The notes: generated from the sequence alone by a model not told the origin. DNA of 64,000 nt from Aurifilum marmelostoma (GCA_027559495.1 JAMXSV010000007.1:744001-808000), one strand, 5' to 3'; positions 46,702 through 59,310 are shown, numbered from the stretch's first letter. Translations and numbers: made by a program.

Positions 46702-48009
46702 ATGGCTATCCAGTCCAAGGCGGCCCCGATCGGGCCCTGGGGGAAGGCGACAGCTGGCGCTACCGGTGCTGTCCTGGCCAATGCCCTCGTATACCCGCTA
46801 GACATGTGCGCAGACCTTCTTCTACTTCCTACTCCTCTCCTCTCTCTCCTCCTTGGGCGTACCATGGCACATAGCAGGATCTGACTTTTTTTTTTTTCGT
46901 TCTTGGGTCCTCTGTAGAGTCAAGACCCGTCTTCAGGTCCAAGAGAAGCGCAAGCCAGGCGAGCCCTCGGGCCCCAGCTCCTCACCACACTACGACTCAA
47001 CCTGGGACGCAATCACCAAGATCGCCGAGGAAGATGGCCTCTCGGGCCTCTACGCCGGCATCTCCGGCTCCCTCCTCGGCGTTGCCAGCACCAACTTTGC
47101 CTACTTCTTCTGGTACCAGACCGTGCGGGATCTATACTTCAAGAGTGCCAAGTCCGCCGCTCCGCCCTCGACTGCCGTGGAGCTGAGCCTGGGTGCCCTT
47201 GCCGGCGCCCTGGCCCAGCTCTTCACCATCCCCGTCGCCGTCGTCACCACGCGCCAGCAGACGCAGAGCAAGAGCGAGAGGAAAGGAATGCTGGACACCG
47301 CGCGGGAGGTCATCGACGGCGAGGACGGCATCACGGGCCTGTGGAGAGGGCTGCGGGCCAGCCTGGTGCTGGTGATCAACCCGAGCATCACCTATGGGGC
47401 GTACGAGAGGTTAAAACCGCTGCTGTTCCCTGGCAAGGTGCTGAAGCCGTGGCAGGCATTTGGTGCGTAGTCTCTGCAACTGTGCTCTGTTGGCTTGGTT
47501 GGCGGCCCGCCTCCACAAGGGCGGGTTGAGACCGAGGAGGCGAGATGAAGCGAGATGCTGACTTTCTTTCTGTGTGCGACAGTTCTCGGTGCGCTCTCCA
47601 AGGCGCTTGCGACAATAGCGACGCAGCCCCTCATTGTGGCCAAGGTCGGGCTGCAGTCGAAGCCCCCCCGTCCAGGCAGGGCAAGCCTTTCAAGAGCTTT
47701 GGCGAGGTCATGAGGTTCATTTATGAGAACGAGGGCGTCCTCGGCCTGTTCAAGGGCATCGGCCCACAGATCCTGAAGGGTATCTTGGTACAGGGCATAC
47801 TGATGATGACCAAGGAACGGTATGTGATTCCCCCTCTGCCTCTCTGGCTGCATCTATTGAATGTCCCTGCTGACGCTCCAAATTGTAGTGTGGAGCTTCT
47901 CTTCATCCTCTTTCTCCGGTATATACAGAAGCTCCGGTCACAGCAGTTGTCAGCGGCGTCAAAGTTGGCTGTGCAGAAGAACCTCACGTCTCGAGTCGCG
48001 GTGAAATAG
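46702..48009 (+). CDS. Peroxisomal adenine-nucleotide carrier (Ant1/PMP47-like, mitochondrial carrier family), one frame break
   Basis: Exons 46702-46805, 46918-47462, 47583-47819 and 47889-48009 encode about 335 residues with the three-repeat carrier architecture. The carrier motifs are YPLDIVKTRLQ, a degenerate IPVAVVTTRQQ in repeat two and QPLIVAK in repeat three. Each is followed by the matrix-helix pattern (GLSGLYAGI, GITGLWRGL, GVLGLFKGI). The degenerate second motif and QPLIVAK place it with peroxisomal Ant1/PMP47 rather than the mitochondrial ADP/ATP carrier. The expected role is ATP import into peroxisomes for fatty-acid activation. Exon 3 loses frame at a C7 run (47663-47669). One more C would turn the observed frame into SKPPPSRQGKPFKSFGE, as the family expects; without it the frame stops soon afterwards. 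It reads divergently from PalB. Introns have GTGCGC, GTGCGT and GTATGT donors. Confidence 0.9.
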
Positions 48010-48531
48010 AATAGAGCATCTGGGCGCTCTATGGGTGCGGCACAGATCTCTGAAGATTTGGGATGGAGTTTCGCACTGGTTGGTCTTTTTAGAGATAGAA
48101 GGCGTTGTCAAGTCGGACAAGATTGGCGGCAACAAGAGCGGGCAGATCTCCAAGTCGAGGTGACATATATGTATAGTCTCAATATTGATAAAAACACTGA
48201 CTGTAATTTCATGAATGATGATGAGTTACCTATCGTCCTTGATGGGACGCACAGCCGCTCGCGTGTGGGTCCTCTCTCCTCGGATTGCAGCATAGTACCA
48301 TAGTATGCGTATGGAAGTAGAAGGGTGGGGCAGCGCAGATGAAGGGGGTGCGTGGGTGCCTTGAGCCTCAGAACAATAATTACATAAGCATTCTCTCGTG
48401 CCCCACTCAAACGGCCTGCCCAGTCAAACCCACCAAAAACTCGAAAACTCGCCGAAGCTGGCGAAATTGCCTTAACAACCTCTTTTTCGACCACATTAAT
48501 CAAGTTCGATACCTCGACCAACACAGTCAAA
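48010..48531. other. Intergenic region carrier / eL29
   Basis: A 522-base region holding the 3' flank of the carrier and the promoter/leader of the eL29 gene. No coding signal was seen. Confidence 0.5.
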
Positions 48532-49028
48532 ATGGCCAGTACGTGCATATGCTCCCCAAGTTCATTCGTGTGTTGCGAATACTTAGATCGTCTGACAATT
48601 TTCTCCCTCCCACAAACAGAGTCGAAGAACAGCTCCCAGCACAACCAGAGCAAGAAGGCTCACAGGAACGGGTATGTCGGACGACCGGTCAACGAGACCA
48701 CTCCCTCCTCGACGACACGCAGCTGCCCCTCCCGCTTCCTCAATCGGACATGATGTTGGATCCAGGGGCATGAGTGGTGAAGTGTGGGATTTTCTTTTGG
48801 CTGATGGTTCATTTTGCGCAAAACAGTATCAAGAAGCCCAAGACCTCCAGATACCCTTCCCTCAAGGGCACTGACCCCAAGTTCCGACGGAACCATCGTT
48901 ATGCCCTTCACGGCACGATGAAGGCTCTGGTAAGTCACTAGAGCCCTATCACGCGCGCGCACGAGGGAGCGGGAGACTGACAACCTGTGCAGAAGGAGCT
49001 GAAGGAGGGCAAGCGCGAGACGGTGTAA
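48532..49028 (+). CDS. 60S ribosomal protein eL29
   Basis: eL29 is a small, very basic protein of the large ribosomal subunit. Four exons, 48532-48538, 48620-48671, 48827-48929 and 48993-49028, give 65 residues. The family sequence is clear: MAKSKNSSQHNQSKKAHRNG, then IKKPKTSRYPSLKGTDPKF and RRNHRYALHGTMKA, ending LKELKEGKRETV. The first exon has only seven bases (Met, Ala and one base of Lys). Three introns in a 198-nt coding sequence is typical of highly expressed ribosomal-protein genes in filamentous fungi. All splice sites are GT-AG and all phases match. Long-ORF searches would miss this gene because no exon exceeds 103 nt. Confidence 0.96.
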
Positions 49029-50863
49029 GGGACGATGGAGATCGACAACCGAAACGAACGAGACTTTCGATGACGAAGAACCTTTAGCGATGCACACATA
49101 CTCTTCCACATCAAGGACGGTTAGGGGGACATCATACTGGGGCGTCTCTTATGCTAGTTTCTCCTCGGTCATCGTTATGGCTAAGGTGCCACAGCTGTGA
49201 ACAAAATTCGACGGCATCAAACACGACCACCGCAAGATCCTGCGCATTCCGTTCCCGATCCCCTTCTTTTTCTGGTGATACTTGGGCTGATTGATATGCT
49301 CCGACCAAGAAGTGTTCCACCCGGTGCAGTGATTTGGTCTGCGTGTTCCCCCCCCGCTCGGCCTCCCAACTCCCAGGGGCCCCAAGTACCCTTCCTCAAG
49401 GATACACCAAACCAATCAACTGCGTGACAACAAATGGCATTAGTGTGTACAGCGTTGAACTTATTTCCCATGTTCAAATGTCTGAAGGATTAATTTTTCG
49501 TGCCAAGATCAAGGATTCCCATCCAGCCTGTCTATTACCAAACGCCTCTGCCTTCAACTCCCGACGGCTTAGGCGCATGAAAGAATCGGCCACAATGTTG
49601 TCTCTTGTGTTTCCCTATTTGGAGCGGCCAAGCTTCCCATATACCCCCTTTTGGAACACCGCTCTAGACAATGACTATGTTGCATCTGTATGCCTGTCTG
49701 TCTAACGTTGCGAGCAGCCTCGATGACATTGTAGTGTAGTGCTTATGCAAGTACCTAGTGCCGACTGCGAAAATTCGGAAAGGCAAAGATTAGGAACGAT
49801 AACGGGCTGTAAGATGTTGTCGAAATAGTTGTGTGCGGTCATCCAGAGGCTGGGGTGGTAGGAGCTGACCAGCCGGTGATCACCACCACGGGTCAAGCAG
49901 CACACCTGGACAGTTATTAAAAAATGATGGTAATGATATTGAGAAGAGTGTCAATGTGCTCTTGCCGTATGAGCAATAGTCTATCATTATGCTTGATCTC
50001 CGTAACAAGAAGAATTATTTTTCATCCACCTCATCCGTGGGTGGTAAAAGATTGAACGTGAGCTATGTTGATGGCTTGTAACGTGAGGCTCAAACCTTCA
50101 TCGTTGGGTTGATTGATGATGATCTGCCAAGATGCTAGAGCAGATCCAAAAAAGGGGAGCGCACAATGACTGGATCGCGCTTGAGGGAGGGGAGAGTGGA
50201 GGGGGGGGGCTGCTCTTCTATGTTTAGCACCGCTGGGCAGCCCACCCATACACTTGTTGCAACGTCAGATCGGTTCAGTTGTGCACAGTTGACCTGGCGG
50301 CCGCATCATCTGCCAGGAGAGGAGTGCGCTCGTCCGCACCCGCCGACAGACCAAGGTATCTGCCCACCACTCAGAGGCGACGGGCGAGCTTGCCGCCCCG
50401 CCCTCGGTCCCGGGGTTTGGAAACGCAAGCTGGGGGGCGTCTGAAATATCAGGACTATGCGGGCAGAGCTCGTGAATGGAGACCCTGGGAAGGTGGCCCT
50501 GGCTTCCAGAACAAATGATGGAAGGCCATGGGTCTGTCTCCATAACGGTGTTGATAGGGAGGGGTGAATGACCTATCGGGGCTGGCGTGCAGGCTTCGCG
50601 GCTCTTGTGTCAGATGTTTGAGGGACCAACCGCCTGAATAGTGAGGGGGCTTTCCAGACAGAACCATTGAGAGAACCGTCCCAAGGTAGATCTTGACCAC
50701 ATGGGACCTTAGATGCACCACCACAGGGCGATGGTGTCTTCTGAGTTTGGTGGCTAGGGGAGCTAATAGGCCTGGTACTTGACCCGTGGGCAGTGCTAGC
50801 AGGGACTCTTGGGGACCTATTTCAGCTTGGAGCCGCCACTGCATTGTCCACTATCTGACCCCA

Positions 50864-50865
<2 letters not shown>

Positions 50866-50911
<46 letters not shown>
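50866..50911. repeat. (AC)n microsatellite, about 23 units
   Basis: An uninterrupted AC/CA dinucleotide run about 1.7 kb upstream of the Vts1-like start codon. Confidence 0.92.
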
Positions 50912-50914
<3 letters not shown>

Positions 50915-51618
50915 ACCAACCTTTCACGTATTTATAAACTGTTCCTTTTTTTTTACAGCCTTCCACTCCTGTCCAAACGGACCACACAACCATCCTGCAT
51001 CGACGGATGTGTACCCTTGGCCCGGCATCATCCTGCTCTTGGCTCTCTTTCTCTTGGTTGGCAGACTTTGCCTATCAGACTAATCATATCCTTGTACGTC
51101 ACCTCTCTTCTCAGCTCACCTCCCAGTCAGCTCAGACAGGACAGTGTTTGTCCCTTGGCAAGCTGTTGTGCACTTTCTTCCCCATCATCGTCAGCCCTTT
51201 TTTGGATCAAAGCCGCAGTGCACACAAACCCCAGGCCTACTTTTGTCGTCTTCTCTCCACCAGCAGCCTTGCATACATGCTCTCCACACACACACACACA
51301 CACCCTCATTGTTTGAAACGGTGTCATCTCCCTGGACCTGTCTCTCTTCTCTCCTTCCTCTTCCCTTTCTCTCTCCACGTCGACACCGGCGCTGTTTCTG
51401 TGGCACCGGCTCGGAGATCGACCTGGTCACGTTAGCCCCCAACCCCACCAGTGCCCCTACAGCATTATACCAAGCTCAAAAGAGTCGTCCCGTCTTTTAC
51501 TTTTCCTTCCCCTACCGTACCACTTTTTGTCGAAACTTCTCTCTACTTCATACCCTGTCTATTGATCTCTCGTGGGTGGTCTCGTTTGTCACATCACAGA
51601 CACATCAACGCACATATT

Positions 51619-51625
<7 letters not shown>

Positions 51626-51653
<28 letters not shown>
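51626..51653. repeat. (CA)n microsatellite followed by (CT)n
   Basis: About thirteen CA units, followed a few bases later by a CT run (51660-51678). It lies in the presumed leader of the Vts1-like gene. Confidence 0.88.
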
Positions 51654-51654
<1 letters not shown>

Positions 51655-52620
51655 TCTTCCTCTCTCTCTCTCTCTCTACACCTTCCCTTCCATGGCCCCA
51701 ACACCTCTCTGCCTGGACTCGATGGTATACAGCGCCCCGACCTCTCTCTCCCCGTCCGCCTCCGCCTCTCCCTCTTCCTCTCTCGGGCGGGCCTGTTGTT
51801 GTCGCTTTCGGGCCACTTTTGGCTCCACTGAGCCTGCGCTCCTCATCGAGGCTAGAAGCCTCAACCTCGCCTCACCCGCCCCCACACGCACATAACGAAT
51901 CTGGCTAGGTCGTGTTGCTGACACAGGGTTCCTGTCCGCAGTTCTGAATATTAGACCCCTCGGGTCTCCCCTATTCGAGCCTTTCTGTCCTCCCTTTTGG
52001 ACTCAGCGCCCCGTTCGCCGCCCCTTCGACTTCACACCTTTTTCGACACATCTCCTTTGAGGTCAGCAGGTCACTGCAGGAGAAGTTCGCCATCTCATTG
52101 ATGATACCGTTCCTCGAGATCAAGAGCTTTTTCTAGCCAGGCACTTTTTTTATTCTTTCAAACCCCCCTCGCCGCAGACGACAGTCAACCCACAGAGGTC
52201 ACCTCAATCGTAATATCTAGTCGAAGACCCCGATCCCGAACGAACCGCCCTCCCGCCCGGCCCTGACAGTTGGGGGAATTTTCCACAAAAAATCTGCGCC
52301 TTCACGGGCCACAGATCGCCCCCCCCTCGAGCTCGACAGCACCCACCACTCTGCATCCGACTGTTCTCTCGGGGGCACTCCTTTCAGTTGTTGTTTCAGG
52401 TCTCTGCGACAAGGCCCTGGCCTCCTTCTTGTCTACGGCTTTTCGTTTACCAATTTTTTTTTTTTTTTTTCTTTTTAATACTCTAACACCTTTCCGTCCT
52501 TTTCCACCAACCCTGTTCCAGTCTAGCACGGGGGAACTGTCTCGGCTACACACACACACACCCATTGAACCTCGACATCGAAGCCCGCCTTGTTCGTCTG
52601 CCTCTCATCTGGCTCTTCAT

Positions 52621-54629
52621 ATGTCCTCGACGCCCAATATGATGAGCAACCGCAACAGCACCCCCGAGGCGGGAAACCTCTCCTCGCTCCGTCCTCCTTC
52701 CTCGAGAGCCATCGGGTCCGGACACCAGCTCCGCGCCTCCGCCGACATGGCCACCCTCACCGGCACGCCCCAGTCCAAGCTCAACCGTCCCAACTCGGAC
52801 TTCTACGGCCAGCAGGGCCACGGTGCTGGCGAGCTCGACCCGCAGGACAAGATCGCCCAGCAGTGGATCGCAGATATTGACCAGTATGAGGACACCCTGG
52901 AGGAGATGGCGGCTGCGACTCTCGATCAGGACTTCAAGGACGAGCTCAGCGCCATAGAACAATGGTTCCGTGTGCTGAGCGAGGCCGAGCGCACCGCTGC
53001 CCTCTATGCGCTGTTGCAACAGGCAACCCAGGTGCAGATTCGCTTCTTCATCCAGGTGCTCCAGCAGATGGCCAAGAACCATCCCATGTCGAGTGTGCTC
53101 TCTCCAGCTGGTTTTGACAAAGGTGAGTCAGGGCGAAGACGCAGAGAAAAATCCACTCAGATCTTTATTATAGAGCAGGATGGCAGTGCTGACTTGACCG
53201 GAAACCGACTCTCTAGACCCCATGTCGAGCCGTCTGAGTGATGCTATGGGCAAGCTCAGCGTCGAGTCTGCCCGAAACTCGCTTGTCCGTGCACCTTCGG
53301 CCGCCAAGCGGCAGTCCGGCCTGGACTCGTCTGTCATCAATGCCATGTTCCCCGACGCTGCCGCTGCTATTGCGACCGAGAAGGTCAAGTTCACGCAGCA
53401 GACGGGCGCGGCCCCTCCCTCCAACCGAAACAGCACCGTCGACCGGAACTCTCTCGTGGCCCCGACCATCTCGGGTCCGGACGGCGTCGAGGGTAACGGA
53501 CAGGGTGCCTCCTCGTCGCCCTGGGGTGCTGCTGGTGACCAGCGACCCAAGTCGTCCACCGGCCAGACCCCCATGGGCCAGTTCGTCCAGCCACCTCCCT
53601 CGGCTGGCCTTCGCTCCCCCCACCCACAGATCACTGGAAACCAGCAGATCAAGAGCACGACCATCACCACCGGAGACAAGTCTGACCTGCCCCTCCTCTC
53701 GCCCTACGGCCCCAGCGGCGGCAACTGGGCCTCGATGGTCAACACTCCTATGGCCGCCAACTTCAACCAGGGCCAGCAGGGCGGTAACCAGGCGGACATG
53801 GTGGCGAATGCCACTGCGATGAAGCTCGCAGCGCTGTCCACGGTCAACAACCGTTTCGCGCTCGACGACCCCCGCAGGTACAGGCGCACCCGGTCCAACG
53901 ACGCACCAGGCTCGCCCCTGCCTCCCACCACGCAGGGCATGGGTGTGGGTATGGGCATGGGCGGCCTTGGCATGGGGGGCCAGCCGCTCAACATTGTTAT
54001 GAGCAACGAGCGTGGACAGGTCCTCACGCCTGAGCAGATGATCGCGCTGCAGCACCAACAGCTCACCGGCGGCGGGTCCCGGCCCAACTCACCCGGCTTC
54101 GCGATGCAGGGCAGCATATCGGGTGGGTTCCAGCCCATGGGTGCCTTTGCCTCCCCGCAGGCCAACGGGTTCCTGAACCCATATAGTGGAACCTCGCCCC
54201 TGCTGAACAACGGCATGGTTGGTCTGGGAGGACTGGGCATGGGAGGCCATCACGAGGGATACCTGTCAGACCACTCTGACATCAACCGTGGCCGCTCCCC
54301 ACGTGGACGTCGGGGTACCAGCAAGCCGCCAGAGGACCCCACCGACCCTACCCTGCTGCAGGACATCCCATCCTGGCTGCGGAGCCTCCGTCTGCACAAG
54401 TACACAGACAACCTGAAGGACCTGAAGTGGAACGAGCTGGTCGAGCTTGACGATGAGGCCCTGGAGAAGAGGGGTGTCAATGCCCTGGGCGCCAGGCGCA
54501 AGATGTTGAAGGTGTTTGAGCAGGTCAAGGGTAAGTCTGCTCCCCCCTCAACGGAACGATCCGAGTCACCCATCATCACAGGCTAACAGTCTCTCTACAG
54601 AAGCCAAGGCCACTGGCAAGCTTGCATAA
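52621..54629 (+). CDS. Vts1/Smaug-type SAM-domain RNA-binding protein
   Basis: Vts1/Smaug proteins bind stem-loop elements in mRNAs through a SAM domain and recruit the Ccr4-Not deadenylase. Exons 52621-53122, 53217-54530 and 54601-54629 give 614 residues. The N-terminus has a conserved helical region (about 85-160, IAQQWIADIDQYEDTLEEMAAATLDQDFKDEL...AIEQWFRVLSEAERTAALYALLQQ). A long Pro/Ser/Gly/Met-rich linker follows. The SAM domain is at about 545-605 (IPSWLRSLRLHKYTDNLKDLKWNELVELDDEALEKRGV...GARRKML). The last exon adds only EAKATGKLA; its intron has a clear CTAAC branch site. Retaining that intron would end the protein with about 14 different residues. The start is the first ATG of the frame; the upstream frame is open but lacks ATG. 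Confidence 0.93.
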
Positions 54630-55779
54630 GATGTATCATGAAGGACGAGAATGAAGGGTTCCAGAATCATGATCATGATCAGTGGGTTGACCTCACTCAT
54701 GGTTACAAAAAATTAGTGTTCCCTTTTCTCAAACAAAAAGAGAGGCCTTGTGTGTTTTGGTGGCAACAGCAGGAATATTTCTTGGATGGTATGATATGTT
54801 TTTTTTTTTCTTTCTTGGGAGCACAGTTGGACATCTCAGTCCTGTGGCTCAGCATGGCATATAATGAGGACAATCATCCGCATTGGATATCACCACAGAG
54901 CATAGAAATGGTCTGGGACTGATAGGAAAACACCTTCTACGCCGAGAGGATGGAGAGCGGTTGGTCTGTCAGACATGCTCAGATACATTGTGACTGTGTC
55001 GTGAGACACATCAGATAGTGTGGTGTCTCTTGATCAGTGAATACATGAGTTTGAGTGGACTATTTCTCTGCCACATGGCAAGTCCTTGGCATGCTGAACT
55101 CTACTGAAGCCCAGTGCTGCATTATCCTCAGGTCTGAACATAGAAGTACTAGGCCAGAAGAAAGGTTGAATGACTTTTTGTTGGTGATGATTAATGAACC
55201 CGAGCCTATCTTTGATCTCTTGTTGAGTTTGGATCCAAGACTCTGGAACTTGTCCTAAACTCAAATAGAATGGCTTCTCACAGTACATTGTGAGTTATAT
55301 ATAGTAGCCAAGAAGAATGTTGAGTTGGAAGCACGAAGAACAGAGACAAAAGTATCCAAGAGGGGGGGCTACGATGTCAGGCCTGTAGATACTTGCTATA
55401 GCAGGTGAAGCAAGAGGGTTAGGGCTCAGAACATGGTTTTGGTGGGGCTATAAACTTTCCGCTTTTAGTTGCTTCGAGGAAGTCAGGAACCCACCCACCC
55501 ATCCACCCATCCTCCCTTGACTTCTCGGTCCAGAACCTACAATCTATTTTGATTCCCTCAACAACACAGTCTGAAAGGATCATTCTTTTCACCCCCAACC
55601 TCATATCCATGTCCTATCTTGATGGTGTATACACTGATGATGTGACAAGGTAGGGATTTTGTGGCCAAACCTCTGGAAATTTGCACGTCTCGGCCACTGC
55701 CACATGAACAATCCCTTGTCACAGACAACATCTTCAACCCGCCAGACACCAGATCAACAACTATTCATAGTCTCTGAAC
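54630..55779. other. Intergenic region Vts1-like / Tfc4-like
   Basis: 1.15 kb with the 3' flank of the SAM gene and the promoter of the TFIIIC subunit gene. It is less repetitive and more AT-rich than the rest of the window. No gene is supported. Confidence 0.5.
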
Positions 55780-58097
55780 ATGGAGGCTGGTTTCAGAGGG
55801 TTGCTGGCACCTCCGCCAGAGCCTCCGTCTACAATCAACAATGTGCTGTCTGTGCAACCCATGCCCATGCAGCATGTCCCTCAGATGAGGGATGAGTATG
55901 TCTACCACCCTTGTGCTCTCTAGATTCCAATCCCGCTGAGCATTGTGTGTGTAGCTTTGTTGACGATGACGATGACGACTTTGAAGCCCCAGGCCGTGCT
56001 GGGGACAATGCCGAGCTCTCTGATGCCGATTCGGATGACTTCAGGCTTCAAGCTGATATTGCCAAGCTTGATGCTGATGTTGCAGCATTCAAGGCTTCCA
56101 TGGGCGGCGCATTCAACTCCGAAGAAGAAGAAGAAGGAGATGATGATGATGACGACTTGGAACTCATCGACCCTGCCATCAAAGCAGCCTCGAGAGGCAC
56201 CGGTCAGCGCGAGCGAGGAAGAGGGGGCCGCGGGGACGGCAAGCGCTCCCGTAAACGCCGACGCGTGGGTGGTGGCGCTGGCGGGCCACGCAACATCGTG
56301 GAACCGAGCGCCGAGATCAAGCTGCTGCTCTCGCAGGCCTCGGATGCGCTGCTGCGGCGCGAGCTGGATGAGGCGCTCGCTATAGTGGAGGAGGTGATTC
56401 GGCAGAATGCAGAGACACATGACGCGTGGATGATGCTCAGCAGCATCTATCAGGAGCGCGGGCAGATGCGCGAGGCCATCATGACCATGTGTTTTGCAGC
56501 GCACCTGCGGCCTCGTGACTTCTACGGCTGGATGACGGTCGCCCAGTACACTCTGGACGACACCACGCCCGACGGGCGCGAGCGGAACCTCGACACGGCC
56601 CAGCTGTGCTTCTCTGCCGCCATCAGGGCGAACCCAAAGAGCATCAAGGCCCGCATCGGCAAGGCCAACTGCGCACTCGAGGCCGGCCGATCGAGCACCG
56701 CCGCTGCCGAGTACGTCAAGGTGCTGCAGAGGCGACCCTACGACATGGCGGTGCTGCGGAACATGGCCGAGGCCGCGTTCGACACCAGGAGCGCGAGGAA
56801 GTACGTTGAGAAGGCACGCGGGTTCTACGAGCTGACCATCAGGCACGTACGTGAGGGAGGCCAGCGGCTGAGGGGCACCTTTGAATGGTCCGACGTTATC
56901 ATCTATGTCGAGATGTGTGCATTCCTCGAGAGATATTCGGATGCGGCGCTGGCGCTGCGATCGCTCTCGCGGCTGTTGATCGGGCGCCAGCACGAGACCT
57001 TTTGGGATAGATACGTGGACGACGATCGGGAATGGGACCAGGACGAGGACCGGATGAGGGAGGTGCCAGACTACAGGCCGGGCACGTTTCCATACGAGAT
57101 GTACGGGCCCGCCCTGCCCCTGGACCTCCGCGCCAAGCTGGCCATCTACCGCCTCAAGCTCGGCCAGGAAGAGGAGGCCACGAGACACCTGCAGTGGCTG
57201 ACTGCCACGCCGGGCTTCGAGAACGCGCCGGTTCATGAGTATTTCGAGGACAGCCCCTTCGTCATCAAGGAGCTAGCCAACCAGCTCTTCGACAACCAGC
57301 GCATCACCACCGCGCTGGAGTTCTACGAGTTCTACGAACGGCTCACCGGGGAGGTCGACTCCGAGATGCTTGTGCAGAAGGGCAGGTGTTACCTGCACAT
57401 GGAGGACCAGGCCACGGCAGAGGACCTGTTCCTCCAGGCCATCGAGGTGGACGAGGACAATATCGAGGCGCGGCTGGAGCTCGCACAGATGTACGAGACG
57501 CACCAGGAGAAGGAGGAGGCCTTCCTCCTGGTGAACGAGGCCATAGCGCTCGAGGATGAACAGCGCCGAGAGGATGAGGAGAACGACGAGAACGACGACG
57601 ACGGTGGGGAGGACGAAGAGGAAGGAGACGGTCTGGCGGCAGCCAAGGTCAGGCGCAGGCGGCGCATCCGCGACAAGGTGATGCGGGAGAAGAGACAAGG
57701 CCAGCGGCCGAAGCGGGTGCGGCGGCAGCACATGCGCCGCATGGCGAGCAAGGCCAAGCGCGAGATGTACGAGCACAATGTCACGGAGAGCTTCCGCAGC
57801 AAGTACCACAAGGTGCAGGAGCTACGGGAGCGCATGGCGGCCGGCGACGTCGAGGCCGAGGACGAGTGGATGGCCGCCGCGCAGGACCTGGTGGACGACT
57901 TCCGGTCCTTCAAGGAGTTTTACCCCTGGGACAAGTATCTCAACTTTATGGGCTACGGCTCCTTTTTCAAGGAGAACGAGAAGAGGGTAGCCGAGAGGCA
58001 TGCTGCCGAGGCTGGCCGAGGCGAGAGGGCGGGGACGGCTGCGCCCGGAGGCAATAAAGAGCTTGCTGCCATGGCCGAGCGGCTGCAGCAGAGTAAG

Positions 58098-58172
<75 letters not shown>

Positions 58173-59310
58173 GAAGATCCTTGGGTGAAGCATCCATCAA
58201 AGCGCTGTGCGTGCGATATATGGCTAATGGTTTCTTTCCCCGCCAATGACAGACTTCGCTCCTGGAGAAGACGATAGCAGCCGGCCCGAGCCCGTGCTCC
58301 GGCGCCACGAGCACCGCGGTATCCCTTTTGACCAGTGGCTGGACCTGTTCCTCGAGTACGCCATCAGCCTGGCCCGCAGGCAACAGGCACAGGAGGCGTA
58401 CATTGTGTGCCAGTCTGCGCGCGACTCGATCGTATACAAGTCCAGCGACAACACCTTCCTCATCCACGTGGCGTGGGCGGCATGCGCGGTGCACGCTGCG
58501 GACGAGGAGACGTGCGTGGCCGTGGCGCGCTTCTTCATGCGGTCGTGCCACGCCGCGACGGACAGCTACCGGGTCTTCAGCGCGCTCTGCCGGGTGTGCC
58601 AGTCGCCCGTGAGCTGGTACGCCTCGGGCCCGGCGCAAAAGTACATTCTCCGGCAGATCAAGGCCATGGACCGGACTCTGCTGCCGACGGACCTCGCGCA
58701 GCAGGCCATGGGCGACTGGGACACGGCGGTGCCGCGCGAGGAGGCGCTGGGCCCCCGCCACGAGGCCCTCGACGTCACCCTGCTGATGCTCTACGGCCAC
58801 ATCCTCCTCACGTCGACGAGCTACACCTACGCGCTCAACTACTTCCTGCGCGCCGCCGCCCTCGACCCGGCCAACCCCATGGTCAACCTCTCGGTGGGCA
58901 CGGCCTATGTGCACTACGCCATGAAGCGCCAGGCCGAGAACAGGCAGTTCATCATCGCCCAGGGCATGCACTACATGTTCGAGTACTACCGCATCCGCGC
59001 CGGCGCCGCCGACGTCGTCGAGAGGCTCGAGGCCCACTACAACATCGCCCGGTGCTACCACCTGCTCGGCATCTACCATCTCGCCGCAGAGTTCTACGCC
59101 CGCGCGCTGGGCGAGGCCAAAGCTCACACGAGGCGCATGGAGGAGAACGAGGAGAAGGGGGACGGCGGTGGTGGTGGTGGTGGAAGAGGAGGTGGCCTGT
59201 TGCCGAGAGAGTTTGTCTATGAGAGCGCGGTAAATCTGAGGACTTTTGCGCTGACGAATGGGGACTTTGATGGGGCGAGGGCGTTGACGGAGACGTGGTT
59301 GGTCTTGTAA
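55780..59310 (+). CDS. TFIIIC TPR subunit (Tfc4/Sfc4, human TFIIIC102 family)
   Basis: This TFIIIC subunit recruits TFIIIB for RNA polymerase III transcription of tRNA and 5S rRNA genes. Exons 55780-55895, 55955-58092 and 58253-59310 encode 1103 residues, close to the yeast protein. An acidic N-terminus (FVDDDDDDFEAPG, then a longer acidic patch) precedes a basic nuclear signal (KRSRKRRRVGG). A first TPR array follows (from about residue 165, LLRRELDEALAIVEEVIRQNAETHDAWMMLSSIYQERG). Then come an acidic/basic linker (NDENDDDGGEDEEEGD, RRRRRIRDK) and a second TPR block ending near residue 1050. The first intron joins RDD to FVDDDD in phase. The second intron (58093-58252) contains a 68-base TC microsatellite. 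Long open frames on the opposite strand are shadows. Confidence 0.94.
58104..58171 (+). repeat. (TC)34 microsatellite inside a Tfc4-like intron
   Basis: Thirty-four uninterrupted TC units, ending in TAG, fill almost half of the 160-nt second intron. In frame with the upstream exon they would read as alternating Ser-Leu if the intron were retained. Confidence 0.95.

Larger units (their letters stand above)
49029..52620. other. 3.6-kb intergenic region and CT-rich leader of the Vts1-like gene
   Basis: No domain-bearing open frame is present. From about 50.9 kb the plus strand is strongly C/T-rich with several CA microsatellites and a 20-base T run near 52457. I interpret this as promoter and a long leader of the SAM-domain gene. 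Open frames of up to 254 codons here are His/Thr/Ser/Pro-rich products of the repeats. Confidence 0.5.

Noticed and set aside
51144..51908. 254-codon open frame upstream of the Vts1-like gene
   Set aside because: Dominated by repeat-encoded His-Thr and Ser-Leu stretches; no domain or splice model.
52270..52620. N-terminal extension of the Vts1-like protein
   Set aside because: The frame is open but contains no ATG before 52621 and is CT/CA-rich leader sequence.
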